Shown here piece by piece: positions 11,101 to 23,748 of a DNA stretch of 64,000 nucleotides. The stretch is from the NCBI GenBank assembly GCA_013396635.1, contig WBMW01004121.1:31401-95400 (forward strand), written 5' to 3'. Below the pieces are notes generated by a model, which was given only the letters and a program-made list of their open reading frames with translations, was not told the DNA's origin and did no database searches. How positions within the stretch are numbered: the first letter of the stretch is position 1; each line of letters opens with the position of its first letter. Origin of the DNA: Penelope pileata (taxonomy: Eukaryota; Chordata; Aves; Galliformes; Cracidae). The position numbers were made by a program, and so were the translations under genes.

Positions 11101-14100
11101 CTACCAGGAAAAGGACGCTGCTTTGTTCAGTTCCTAGCTGTCATCTGCCCTGTGTTTATGGCAACAGTGAGCACATTGGCTTGCACAGCTGGCAGCGAGG
11201 TAAAAAAAAGGTAAAAAGGTGATTTTTGGTGACGTTCGCATAGAATGGATGGGTTCCAAGAACGGCGTCTTCTCATCGTTCCTGTGGTGGTCTGTCCATC
11301 TCGGTCTGTCCAGTTGTACATCGTCTTTGTGCTGACATTGTTGCATCTCTCAGAGGGAAAAAATAGCAGCAGCTCCCTCCCGTCCTGCCTTGCAACAGGC
11401 CAGGCTGTTTATTACAGAGGGATGATGTGCCCCTCTTCCTTCCCTTCCTATTTTTGCCTGCAAGATAGAGGGCTCAGCTTTGCACTTGGTTGGGAAGGCC
11501 GTTTCTTGGTTACACGGGGATTCTCAGGGCTGTGCACTAAGGAAGCCACGACGTGCTGCTGCGTTCCTTGCTCGGCAGCCCTGACATGGTGATTGCTGAG
11601 CCCAACGCACGGAGCCCTGTCCCTGCCCTCCCTCTGCAGCTCCTCCCAGACAGCAGCACCAGGAGCCGGCACACGCAGCGCGATGCATCAGCCAAGCTGC
11701 CAAAAGCCCTGAGGTGAGTTAAAAATGCCTGGAAGGAAGCGGAGAAGCAAGCAACATTGAATACAAGGGGGAAACAACAGAAAAAAGTAAAGCTCAAAAC
11801 TCAAAGTGTAACAGGAGGGATCGGTGACTGTCCAGAAAGGTTTTGCAAGCAGCTGTGAGCACATACACCTTGTGATATTGCACACACAAACATGCTTATT
11901 TATATACACATTTATAAACATTATTTCCTTTTTTTTTTTTTTCATTTTTAGGATAGTTTTCATTTCATTCCTTTCTCTATTCTTGTCAGTAAGTGTCTCA
12001 GACTGCCTTCAGGTTACAGTGGGGCACTGTGGGGAATACGACACTTTGCAAACCCTCCCAGATTTATGCACGGGCATTACGCACAGAGAGAGAAGAGTAC
12101 ACCCTGTGAATAAATGCAACAAAGCTTCTCAGAAAAGCAAACAAAAACATTTCACAATCTCTGGTGCTAATCATCGAGAACTATTTTTCTAAGCTCTTCT
12201 TCCACTGCAGAGCCCCGGGGACGCGGTTGCCCTTGGAGGGAACCAGGCGTGGATACACAGGGGCGGATGCACATCTGGCTGCACAACGACAGCAGCTGCA
12301 GGGACCAGGATGCTCCCAAGCAGCAAGGGCTGTGAAGATGCTGCTATCAGCAGCCCACATGAAAGGCAGCCCCAGAAGGGGAGCGCTTCCCTCTGCCGCC
12401 AGCCTCCATCCGCCCTGTTGAGAAGAAACGATGCGTGGCTGGCATCACGCCGTGCTGCGGGCTCCTCTTTGTTGGTCCTCCATTTGCCTTTGTGCTACAG
12501 ACAATGCTTTCCAGCCAGCGCTGAGACCGGGAGTGCTCATGCTGGGGTGGGGATGCTCCAAACCTAAACATGTGTGTCGGCAGGAAAATGGCTTGGCAGC
12601 ACGTCAGTGGATGGTGAACATGGGGCCAGCTCCTGTGTCCTGCAAAGCCACTGGGATTTTCCACAGTCTGCTGGCTTGGGAACGGAACACCCCATGAGCC
12701 AAGAGGACCATGGAGGTGGGGAAAATACGGCTGCCTTGCACCTGTGCCACCCCTGAGGGAAGCGTGTTCCCTGTTTGGGGATTGCTGTGCTGGAGAGAAG
12801 AAGGTTCCTCCACCTGCACCAGGTTCCCATCCTCGTCCTAGGGGTCCCTTGCAAAGCCAAGGGTGAGGGGAGGCACAGCACTTCTGGCCGGTGGCTTTTC
12901 TGCTCATCTGGATCAAGCAGCAAGGAACACGTCCCACCGGTGCCAGCCCTCAGACCGCTCTCCTCTCTCACACATTTTCAAAGATGTGGGTTACAGATTT
13001 CAACTCTAAATTCTGCAGAGCAGCCAAGCGATGTGAATCCCAACGCTTGTACCATGCAAACACCTGCAAAAATGATCCTCCTTCCTCCCACTGCAGTGCT
13101 AACAAACCTGTGCTGTTGAAGTCAAAAGCCCACCGAAGTAGTTAGCTGATGTGATGCAGATGGTGTTTGGGTTACAGCTGCAAGCACGTATTTTAATTTT
13201 TGCTTCCCAAAGTGGTGAGTTTTGTGGGTTTTCCTTTTGGGGCTTATTTCCTGCAGGCGATACCTGCACAGAGTGTCTGGGTTTCCCAGCACCCAGGAGG
13301 GAGGGCTCCTGCCCTCCCCTGGCTGCCATGCCCACCTCGCTAACAAAAATAGGGGAAATGATGTTTTTCCTTCCAGCTCCTGACACCTCCGGTCCCCTCA
13401 AGCAGAAAGCACTCCTCCCCCTGGCAGTCCAAGCAAGGAGCCGTGCGTTGTCTCCTTGGGAATTACAGCGAGGAGGGGAGTGGGAGGAAAATTGAAACAC
13501 ATGTGTGAGGACACAGTGAAGATCCAAACTCATAAACCATCCCCTTTTCACTTAATGCACTCATTTGTTTTCCTGGAGATGTTTCCTATGTAAATTGTGT
13601 ATCCGTCTGCCTTTATTGCAGACTGGGGAATTGCTCTGAAACGGCGTTTTCATAAGGTTTGTTCCCCAATTCAGGTCACCCGAGGGGCAAATCGTTCCTT
13701 TCTGCCCCATCCCCTCCACTGTGTACCAGGGACTGAGTGGCCATGGAAAGCCCCCATGTGTTCCTGGCACCAAAAAGGGATGTTCTGCTGCAGGACCCTC
13801 CCACATGCACACCAGTGCTTCTGCAGCTGGCTGCAGGCACGTGGCCCAGCACCTGCAAAGCGCCAGCCCCAGCCTCCTGCCAAGCCCATTCCAGGCTGGG
13901 CTTCAGCTCAGCAACTCCTGCATGAGGGAAGAGATGCTCGCAGCCCTCACAAAGCCGTGGCCACCAAATAAAGTGCTTTCAGATGTAAAACCTCTTTGGG
14001 GGCTGTTGTGAAAGCCTTTGCAAAAAGAACGTTCCCTGCATCCTAGCGGATCAGCTGCACCACCCCAGGGCAAATGGATGAAAAATGTGGAATTTGGATG

Positions 14101-15002
14101 GACTGATGCCAAGGGAAATCCCAAAGTGGCATGGGCAGATCACGGCTTTGGGATCCCCCTGCATTACCTCTCAGTTTGTGCTTCCCTATAAGTGCTCCTG
14201 TGTGGTCCTACATCCATGCAAGAGCTAACAACAGCGTTGTGCACTTTTCTGTATTTCTGGTAAGTTTTTAACCTGCCTCCTCAGCCTTTCCCTCCTCCTG
14301 CTGCACGTTTACGGCAAGAACCAAGGTGGCAAGGGGAGGTTTTGACACCAGCTCACAGCGAGGGTCAGCGCTCTGCAGTTGCTCGCAGCTTGCACGCTCC
14401 CTGCCATGTGTTTGGGATTAACGGGGGAGAAGGAAAACATCTCCCTGCTCCAAGGCAGCGCTGGGGCCTGCCAGAGCTAAATGCCCCGCTGACCCTGGGG
14501 CGTTCCCCACCCTACAGCAGCGGTGCATGCCCCTAGCCTAAAATTCAGGAAATCCAGGTAATGTTGGGGAATGGATGTGGGCAATGGGCCAGACCCTGCC
14601 CAAGAGGGTAGAGCAGAAATCCCACAGCAGTTAGTGCTGATTCTGAGCAATTTGCCCAGAAAAATACTCAATTAACTCTTTGTCAGACGGGGCTCCATTG
14701 GGAAAAAAAGAAACAAACCAACAACAAATGCAGAAATGTTTTTATCCTGTTTTTGTGCAGATGGTTTTTGGAAGGCTGAGTCTGCTGCGTGCTCAGAAAG
14801 CATCCCAGCAGCAAGACCACCCGTGAGCCCCGCGGCTGCGCTGCTGCTGGGAAGCATGGCCATCATTAGAGGGGCTGCATGTAATTACTCTCTCTGGACA
14901 GACATTCACCATCTAAAGGCTTCTGCTTGTTTTCCAATTAGTTTAGCAGGCAGGGGGCAATTAAAAGAAGGGCATAAAGGTCTAGTTGCTATGCTCAGCA
15001 AG
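8150..15002. other. Non-coding stretch upstream of CD93
   Basis: No gene, RNA gene or interspersed repeat could be supported. The sequence contains scattered short homopolymers (for example poly-T at 8719-8731 and 11930-11941) and short open frames without recognisable domains. Distal regulatory elements of CD93 could lie here but cannot be told from sequence alone. Confidence 0.5.
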
Positions 15003-15439
15003 ACCACCATGACCACCATGCCCTACGAGGACAGGCTGAGAGAGTTAGGACTCTTCAGCCTGGAGAAGAGAAGGCTGCGGGGGGACCTGATAGCAGCCTT
15101 CCAGGACCTGAAGGGGCCTACAGGAAAGCTGGGGAGGGGCTTTTTACAAGGACAGGTAATGACAGAACAAGGGGTAATGGTTATAAACTGGAAGAGGGTA
15201 GATTTAGACTGGATATAAGGAAGAAATTCTTCCCTGTGAGGGTGGTGAGACACTGGCACAGGTTGCCCAGAGAAGCTGTGGCTGCCCCCTCCCTGGCAGT
15301 GTTCAAGGCCAGGCTGGATGGGGCTTTGGGCAACCTGGTCTGGTGGGAGGTGTCCTTGCCCATGGCAGGGGGGTTGGAACAAGGCGATCTCTGAGGTCCC
15401 TTCCAACCTGAACCATTCTATGATTCTGTGATTCTATGA
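15003..15439 (+). repeat. CR1 LINE fragment, sense
   Basis: This is the 3' end of a chicken-repeat-1 retrotransposon. Landmarks are the conserved block around 'cagcctggagaagagaaggctg' (end of the RT-encoding ORF2 and start of the 3' UTR), the 'cactggcacaggttgcccagag' region, and the terminal ATTCTATGATTCTGTGATTCTATG that ends at 15439. It is 5'-truncated, as most CR1 copies are. The left boundary is approximate. Confidence 0.9.
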
Positions 15440-16570
15440 AAGATGCGATGCACAGCAGCTTTTTGGATTTCCTTGGGTTGCTGCACCTCGATGGAGCCCG
15501 TTTCCTCAGCTGGTGGGGACTGAGCAGCCCCAAAGGCTGTGCTTGATAGGGTGTGATGAGCATCAGGCTCACCCACTTGAGGCTGTTTTACCCAGTTGCT
15601 CTTCTGGGAGCTCGGGCTGCAGGGATTTTGTCTGTGCTGTGCGTTGCTCCAAGCTCAGCATGCATTGAGCGCTGCTCCCCAGAGGATGGCTTGGCACCCA
15701 GGCACACATTAATCACTCTGTAGGGTTGCAGCCACATCCCCTAGGTTAGTTTGCTTCTTGGGAAAAGACCTTTCCTGGCTGAGGTGTCCTCAGGGCTTTA
15801 AGTGGAGGCACATGCAAAAAAAAGTTATTATTTGGTGGTGTTCTCTTGGAGAATGCACGGTTTGGGGAAAAACATGGGAGAAACAGGGCCCCGTGGTGGT
15901 GGCTGTACAGCCACGTCGACGTGTTTGCACCACACTTCATTGTATTTATGCAACGCGTTGGCAAGGCATGGGGCAGAATGCTTGTGCAAGGTCTGCCTTC
16001 GATTTAACTGCAAAAAGATGTGGCAATTCCCTCTTCATAGCAACAGCTCTGATACTGCTAAGGCTGTAGCCTTTTTTTTCTTTCTTTTTTTTCCCTTTTG
16101 TCTCATGTTGATCCCTCTTCTTTCTCCCTCTTTTGGTCCTGATGTCTCCCGTGCTGGGCCAACAGCAGGGTGAGGGCTCTTCCCTCCCTTCCCTTCCATG
16201 TACCATTTTCTTGGCTCTCCATCAGTGCAGGGAGAGGAAAAATGAGGAGAGAAAAAAAATGTATGGAAAAAAAAACGTGATTTGGAAAGGTAGGAGCAGT
16301 GGGAAGGCTTGGGGACAGGGTCACTCTCCACTTGTCACACCGTACAAAGCTGCTCATGCTGAGTTTCATCCTTGGGCATTTTTACCCTTTTCTAGGAAAA
16401 CCATTGCAAAATCCCAGGGTCATTGTATGGCAGAGGCAATTTCTGGTTTTTGACGGAGTAAGCAAATACTTATCTGGATGAAAGGAAATGAGTGGTGAGT
16501 TCCCACCCGAGCACCGCATCACTTCTGAGCACTGGCACCACGTGCCTCCCTTCCTCCCTTTCATTGCCTG

Positions 16571-16611
16571 TAGAGGAGGAGGAGGGAGAGGAGGAGGAGG
16601 AGGAAGAGAGA
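16571..16611 (+). repeat. GGA/GAGGA purine-rich microsatellite
   Basis: An imperfect run of GGA and GAGGA units with almost no pyrimidine on the plus strand. It is a simple low-complexity tract with no further meaning that I can support. Confidence 0.85.
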
Positions 16612-16763
16612 TCTGCCCCTGGCCTGGCTCCCTGGGATGTTCTCCCCTCAGCCTGAATGCAGGCTGGTGGGCTCTTGCCCGTCCTTTCCCATTGGGCAGC
16701 CTCTGCTAATCCTGGGATGGCCAATAGATCACATCATGCAACAGCAATGACAATAGCTGGAAA

Positions 16764-16786
16764 AATAATAATAATAATAATAATAA
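16764..16786 (+). repeat. (AAT)n microsatellite
   Basis: About seven to eight uninterrupted AAT/TAA units, probably polymorphic. No other feature is near it. Confidence 0.9.
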
Positions 16787-19079
16787 AATTTAAAAAGCGC
16801 TGTTAGAAGTTCCCAGCCTCCAAAAGCAATGTCTGCAGTGTGCTGCGAAAGGGCCTGAGCAAACAGCTGCGTTGCTGCGAGCTTGGGGAAGCACAGTTAG
16901 GTGCTGCTGGCTGGGAAGGAGCAGAAGTTGCACTGAGTGCCAGGGGGGAAAAACAGGGCAGTTACCCTCACTTTTGGTTATACATAAGGCAGTTTTTTCC
17001 AAGCTGTTATTCCTGCAGTTGGCAGGGTGGGATGCTGCCTGGCGTGCCTGGGAAATGAGCTGGGAGCACAATTTTCCCCAAAGTGATGCGTCTGTTCTTT
17101 GCAGGCGACTGGCTGCAAAGGCAAAAAATGGCTGAGAAAACGTCTTTAACAGGCTTCAGTGCCTTTTTTTTTCTTTTGTTGGCATAGCTTGGGAGTTTCC
17201 ACCACTGACAGCAAGCGTCAGAAGGCTTACCATGAGGTCTCTGGCACTTGGGGAGGGACCACAGAGGAAAGCTGTTTGATAGAAGTGATGCTTCCCAAAT
17301 GTTCTGTTGTGTTTCAAAATAGCAGCAGGTGAACCTTGGCTTACAAAACACTGGATGCCTATGTGTTAGCTTTCATCTCAACCTGCCCCAGAAATGAGGA
17401 GAAGCACTTTCACTGGTGGCTTTTTTTCCTGAAGCTTTTGCTCCTTTTTCGTTCCCCTTGAAATTTGAAAACTTCAGCAAAGCTCCCAACCACATCCTCA
17501 CAGCTGAGGTCCTCCTCGGTAAACCAAACATTCCTTCAAAGCAGTTATTCTCAAATTACTTTTGTCCAGTGCAGACTTCAGCATTTCTGTCGCTCCTAGG
17601 ACAGACTTCACCGATCACCCAGACCAACGTGTCCCGCAGCCTCTTGCCCGCTCCTCCAGCAGCTCATTGCTCTTCTCCAGCCCACTGGAAGGACCTTAAC
17701 CACGTGCTGAAGCTTTGGAGACCCTTTCAATTTGCTGAATTTGCAATGGATTGGGAGGAAAACAGACAGCTGTGGAGTGCATCCCGCAGGTCTGCACGCA
17801 TCCCGCGGCTGGATCCCTCCGCTGCAGCCAGCAAAAACCCAGTTTCTTACTTTTTTCCCTCCATCCCAGAAATGAAGCAACACTGCTTGTTTTTTTTTTA
17901 ACTGCTCAAGTCACTGCCTGCTTGAAGGCTGCACTGGCACGGTGAGAGGCAATTGCAGCATTTTGGGTGATAGGCAAGGACTTGTTGCTCTCGGTGTTTA
18001 TGGTTCAGAAGGTTTCTTTCCCACGGGTAACCAATCCCTGTTAGGTGGGGACATCAGGACATGGCCAGTGGCACCCAAGGTGAAGATTTTGGGGTCCATC
18101 ATTGACTTTGGGAGACCCTCATTTACACCTACGGCACCCACATCAGTGCACGAGTGAAGGTGCCTCCAAACTTCTGCGGCTTCCTTTCTGGAGCAAAGCC
18201 AGGGGAGTGGTGGGGTTTGTATCAAACATGGATTTCCTCTTCTTATGGAATGTTTACTCTCAATGCACAATTTTCTGCCTGCTTTCGTTCAGCCTCCTGA
18301 GAGAGTTTGTATATTTGCGGTCTTCCCCTAAATTTCCTGCCTAAGGTTTGCAGCCTGGGACCTCCAAGCAGGAAACACAGAAACGGGGAAAAAATCAAAG
18401 GTGGCCCCAAATGACTTAAATTGGTCTCAGCGTGGATTCGGAGCAGCATCCCACGCCCCACAGCTGCCAGCCCCACACATGTACGGGGTGGCCCTAAGGA
18501 ACAGGTGGGGTCAGGACGCATCCGAGCTCTGGGTGGCGGCTCCTGGAAGGAAACAGAGGTGGAAATCCTCCGAGGGGCTGCGTCTGCCGGACTGCGCTCA
18601 ATTAATGCATTATAATGCTCAGTTACATGCATTCTATAAAACATATAACAAAGAAGCCCGAAGCTGCAGAGACTCCACCTGAAAACCCACATATAGACCT
18701 GAAATATTCATAGCTCAGCCCAATGCTTGCAAGGGGAAAGGGGTTTGCATCTATTGCAAAGTCAGGATGATCTCCTTCGCACAGCTCTCAAGGGGAGGAT
18801 GTGTCAGGAGCCAGCTGGCGCTGGGTTCCTGGTATCATCAAAGCCAGCATAAACAAGTGGGTTATCTTCAGCTGACATTAGTCAGTGTGAGCCTCGTAAT
18901 GTAACTGCGAATAAACAGAAAGTCAAGGCGAAGGCAAAGATAAGCACCATCCATGCTAGGTGACTCCGCCTTTGGATGGTCTTTTTGCACCGAGTTCAGC
19001 TGGGGTCAGGCTGGAGGTAGCAGACCCCACAAGCCTGGACACCATGGTTTTCATCCACAGTACTGCAAACACTGCAAAT

Positions 19080-19136
19080 TTAGGCTTGGACTAGATGATC
19101 TCCAGAGGTCCCTCCCAACCCTTATGATTCTGTGAA
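19080..19136 (+). repeat. CR1 3'-end remnant, sense
   Basis: Only the last 55-60 bases of a CR1 remain: the conserved 'ggactagatgatctccagaggtcc' block and a degenerate terminal repeat (ttatgattctgtga). The short length and divergence fit an old, heavily truncated insertion. Confidence 0.8.
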
Positions 19137-19300
19137 ATGTGCCGGAATAACTGTTCGTGTCCTGCCCATGAGTGAGCCCTCTACCTGCTGTGCAAAGTAC
19201 TTGGCTCGCTTGGAGCCTGGGGCAGGGCAGAGGGTGCTGCAGGCAAATGGCGAAGGATTTGCAGGATGAGAAATAAATATCCATTCCCACTCAGGCCAAA

Positions 19301-19324
19301 ATGTATGTGTGTGTATATATATAT
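19301..19324 (+). repeat. (TG)n(TA)n dinucleotide repeat
   Basis: A short compound repeat of alternating purine-pyrimidine dinucleotides, TG units followed by TA units. Confidence 0.85.
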
Positions 19325-22300
19325 CAGCCCCTGGAGTTAAGTGATGCTTCAGATCTTATCTTTTCAAAATGTTTCTAGCCGCTTGGCAGAGAAATGCCCA
19401 GAAATCTGCCCCATCCTCGCACTTCAAATAAAAAAGCCCCCAGCTTGCTGTGCCCTGGGAGGCTTTGAACAAGGAGGTAATGCTGAACAAGCCCTCCTTT
19501 TGCCCATGGAGACAGTGAGTCTTGGCCCCAAACCCATGGGGAAGGCGTTGCTCCACGCTGTGTTTTCTTTCAGGAGAACACGCAGGCAGGAGCACTATGG
19601 CTTTGAGGAATGATTTTGGCAGGAATTGGCAGTGGCCATTGAAGTGGTCCATGGAACAAACCCTCCACCTCCGCACAGCCTCACACGGCTCCAGGAGCTT
19701 CCGCAGAATGGATGCTCTGTGCCTTTCCAGAGCGCGTGCGCAGTCACCATTTGCTCTTCTCTTTGTGTATTTTTGTGTATAAACATGCAGAAGCACTCAC
19801 ACGTGTGCATTTCCAGCTAAGTGCACGCGTAGGTGCACACACGAGGCCGGGCGAGGAGCTCGCCCAGCACCTCCCTGCCAGGACAATAGCGTGCCTTGCT
19901 CCAAAACATGTCTCCAACTCAATATGAAGAACCCAAGAAGACTGGGGGAAGCAGCTTAATGACTGAGAAAAAGGAAATCAAGATTCGAAACAAAGGGAAA
20001 AGTTTATTAAGGCGTTACCAATGGCAGCCTGTCCTGGAAATGATGGCCGGCACTGTTTGGCATGACCCAAAGGCGTGCCGCCCGCTGGAAACCACATGTG
20101 CTCGGGTTTGCAGGGCATTGTCATTGCTCTGGCAGCATTTCTTCAGGATTCGTCCCGGAGAAACGTGCTTGGAAGAGGAGCATCGCGGTCCTCCGAGGGA
20201 AAAGCTGAACACACCCTCCCACAGTGACTCACGCAAAGAAAGGGGTCCCAGCCAAAGGGCGGTGGCAGAAGTGTCCCCTCCCTGGGGCTGTCCTGCTCCA
20301 AGACCAAAGCCCTGTCCTCCTCCCAGCTCCTCAGCCTCATCTCTGTGCCAAATCACAGTAAAATCACTGACAGCATCAAGGGATCAAACCCAGACATGTC
20401 TTTAATTAACAGGGCAGCCCGCTGGACCTTGGAAAGCTTTTGGGAAGCACTAAGCTGCCCTTCCCCAGCCACTGGGCTCAATCCAACTTTCCCAGCGCTC
20501 AGCAGCGGGGCTGTGCAGGAAGGCAAAGCGCCCTGCACCACAGTGCATTGCTTCCTGCAGGGAGGCACTCCCCAGTGCAGGAAAGCATCAGCAGTTTTCT
20601 ACGGCCATCGGGCACTCAGCGCAGCCCCGCTGCTGGATCCACTGCATGGCTCCGTGGAGCAAAATGTCACTGAAAGTAAAAAGCAGACAGGAATCCCCTC
20701 TCTGGGGGGCTCAGAGGGAAGGATGCTGGTGTGGGAACCCATGTAGCTCCTCTCCACTGCCATGGGAAAGGTGCCCAGCACCAAAATGTCCCAGCTGAAC
20801 ACCAATCCGAGTCTAAGAAAACAAAAATTCAGTGATTTTTCCAGCAAAATCTGCCACAAATCCATTTCCACGGTCATGCACATAGCTCGTCTCTACCACA
20901 TCTGTGCTTTGTCCCTGGGATGTGAGACAGATTTGTCCCAGTGCAGCGCTTTGGGGATGTGCCATTCTGAAACTCTGGCCCCGAAAACTCGCTCGGTTCC
21001 TTTTGGTGGGGACCCTTTGGGCTGTCACGGCTCGCCGTTCAATATGGGGTTATTTACTCCGTGTTCTCTGGTTATCTCAGGGGGAAAACAGACTGTTCAC
21101 GATGCCTCGTCAGAATATGTGGGTGTTGGAAGTGCCAATGCTCAGGGCACGGGCTATGGGGAAAGGAAATCCAGAGCACAAGCTTCATCTCGAGGGGCTT
21201 TTTTTTCTTTTTTCTCTTTTTTCTGTGCCCCTTGCACAGTTTAATTTTGGCTTGAATTTAGTGATTTGCCAGCAGGTGACAAATACATCTGCACACACGG
21301 CTGGAGCTGTGGGTGGGGTGGGACCGCACTGGCACCGCTCACACGCGAAATCCTTGCACGGTGCCTCCCACCAAGGAATGCCTGATGTCAGCCAATTCCC
21401 ACTTTTATAGCTCGATGCTGAGGGACCGGGCTTGCTGTCCCCACTGCAGGGCTTGGTGGAGGGTGGGTGGGAGCTCGAAGATAAGCATCTGGATCCTGCC
21501 ATTGTTATCCCGAAAGGAGCAGGGGAGGAGAGAGGTGGGGAGCACCACAGCCCTCAGCAGCCAGAGCACTGCGCTCGCCGCTTTGTTCCCCTCTCTGGGA
21601 GGAGAAAAATTCCATGGCTCTAAATCATTAGATTCAGGCGGAATAAATTAATAATAATTCAGGTGCAGAGGGGATGCTGGTGGCCCCCAGGCCGTCCCCA
21701 CAGCCACCTGCGTGCCCCAGCCCCATCCAAGCCCAGCTGGAGGCAAGCGCAGCTTCCCACTGACCTCACTCCCCAAACATCCCCTCCCTCCGTGTTCGCA
21801 GGAAGGAGTGGAGAATTAAGGATGGGACGCACAGAAGGATTCAGGGAAAAATGCATGCCCTCAGCTGTCACCAAGCCTGTGCTCCAGAGCTTGGCCGTGG
21901 CCGCACGGGGACCAGCTCCCCCCAGTGCCCAGCCTCGCGTCCTCTTCTCCCCCTTTGCACCCAGCCAAAGTGCTGCAGAGCTTTGCCCATCCCGATAGAG
22001 CTGATTCACCTCTGGCAAACACCTCCCAGGTGGTTTGGTGTCATTTTCAGAAAATCATCGTGAAATGCTGAAAGCACTCACTGAGAGAAGCTGTTTCTAC
22101 AGAAACAGATTCAAGCAAGACCCCGCATCATAGCGAGGCCACGAAAAAGCTACGCACAGGCACGGGGCCATGGTGTTTCTTGGTGTTCCCCTGCACATCC
22201 GTGGTGCTTTATCCCCGTTTGTCAGCTCCCCATGGGTCCTTCCAACACCTCTGACCGCCGGCCCCAGCGAAGGAGCAGCAGGGATCGGATGGTTTTGTGT

Positions 22301-23507
22301 TACCAGGAGGTAACTGCAAGGTGAGGTCTGGGGAGGAACCCACGAACAAGGCTGCAGCAGGCAAAGCCTGCGGTCTCGTGAGAATGTTCCCCAGGATGCA
22401 GCGGGATCGGCTGACACGGTGCCAGAAAATGTGTGTTGTGGTCCTTGCTCTGTTGCCATGGCAATGAAGCACAGAGCTCTGCTCTGACATCAGCAGTGAG
22501 GTCACGGGGCAGCTCGCTCACCTCTCCCAGCACCCAGCCTCCTCCCTTCATGCAGCCTCCAGCGGGGCCAAAGCTGTCCCGTGAGAAGGGGCACGGGGAC
22601 AAGGAGATGTGGCGGCCAAGGGGACGGCATGGGGCTGACCCTGGGATGTCTGAGCTGTGACAGCGACCTAACTTGTCCCCTCTTTGCCCTGTGTGTCCCC
22701 TGCCCCACAGGCTGGAAGGGACAGGAGGCACCTGCTGCATCCCAGGCTGCCCCCACGGACTCATTTCCAGCGCTCTGGTCCTTTCACCAACACTTCCAGA
22801 GCTCATGCGAGAAAAATGAAGTTATTTTTGGCCACGTGTGAAAATGGCTTTAAACTGGCAAATTGGATGGAAAAAATCATGAAGTCAGACCGTGCTCCAG
22901 GACTCCTTAAAGGCCATGGCAATGGCAAACATCTCTCTGGGGAGCGCATCGGTCCCGGCACTGGGTGGAGAAGCTGGCTCCAGTCCCGCTGGCCATGCCC
23001 TGGTGAGCAGTGGGAACGCTTCACAAGTAGCTTCAAGGCAATGTCACGGGCCAGAAGAAGGAAAACGCGAAATCATGAGAAGGCAGAGCCAGAAATCACC
23101 CATCTACAGTTATGTGCATCAAGCAGGGTTGGGTCCTGCTGGTGCGGGGCAGCCGCATGTCCCCACCTGTGCCACCAGCCCCGATGGGCTTCTGAGAAAG
23201 GAAAGGAGCCAAAGTGATTTCCCTGAGGTCACAAAGCCTTGAAAAGAGCAGAAGCAGCAGCTGCTGTGCCCCCAGTGCAGCTCCTCTGCTTCCAAGGTTC
23301 CTGCTCCCTGGGGCTCTGGTGCCAGCATGCAGGTGCTGTAGCCAACACGCAACGATTGTCCAATGTCCCAGGAATGAAAGGCATTCCTTACTGCCATCTG
23401 CAGACATGTTTGCACAAATTAAAGGCTGTTACAGTGATGATTTCCCAGTGCCACTGATTTTCCTCCATGTTGGCAGCCTGGAGTGCACTTCTTTATGGCT
23501 TCGAGTT
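19325..23507. other. Non-coding stretch between CR1 fragments
   Basis: No gene could be supported. A pyrimidine-rich tract at 21200-21235 is the only compositional oddity. The open frames are short and show no domain. Confidence 0.45.
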
Positions 23508-23748
23508 ATGCCAGGGGAGGTTCAGGTTGGATATTATGAAAAAATTCTTCTCCAAAAGAGTGGTCAGGCACTGGCACAGGCTGCCCAGGGGGGGTTGGAG
23601 TCACCATCCCTGGAGGGGTTCAAGATATGTCTAGATGAGGTACTAAGAGACATGGTTTAGGGGTTTAGCGGATAATCTTGGTGGTAGGTGGACGGCTGGA
23701 CTGGATGACCTTGGAGGTCTTTTCCAACCTTGATGATTCTATGATTCC
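23508..23748 (+). repeat. CR1 LINE fragment, sense
   Basis: This is the 3' part of a CR1. It shows the 'ggttggatattatgaaaaaatt' block, 'caggcactggcacaggctgccc', the 'ggactggatgaccttggaggtc' block and the terminal tgattctatgatt at about 23747. Details of the 3' UTR (a 'ggtggtaggtggacggctgga' block) differ from the copy at 15.0 kb, so it belongs to a different subfamily. Confidence 0.88.

Larger units (their letters stand above)
15440..19079. other. Non-coding stretch between CR1 fragments
   Basis: No coding exon or RNA gene is supported. It contains a purine-rich GGA tract, an AAT microsatellite and scattered poly-T/poly-A runs. The open frames on both strands are short and of random composition. 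Confidence 0.45.

Noticed and set aside
18243..18692. A 149-codon minus-strand frame, and similar isolated frames across 8-32 kb
   Set aside because: Random-looking composition, no domain, no splice-site pattern and no CpG promoter. This is expected by chance in 24 kb of non-coding DNA.
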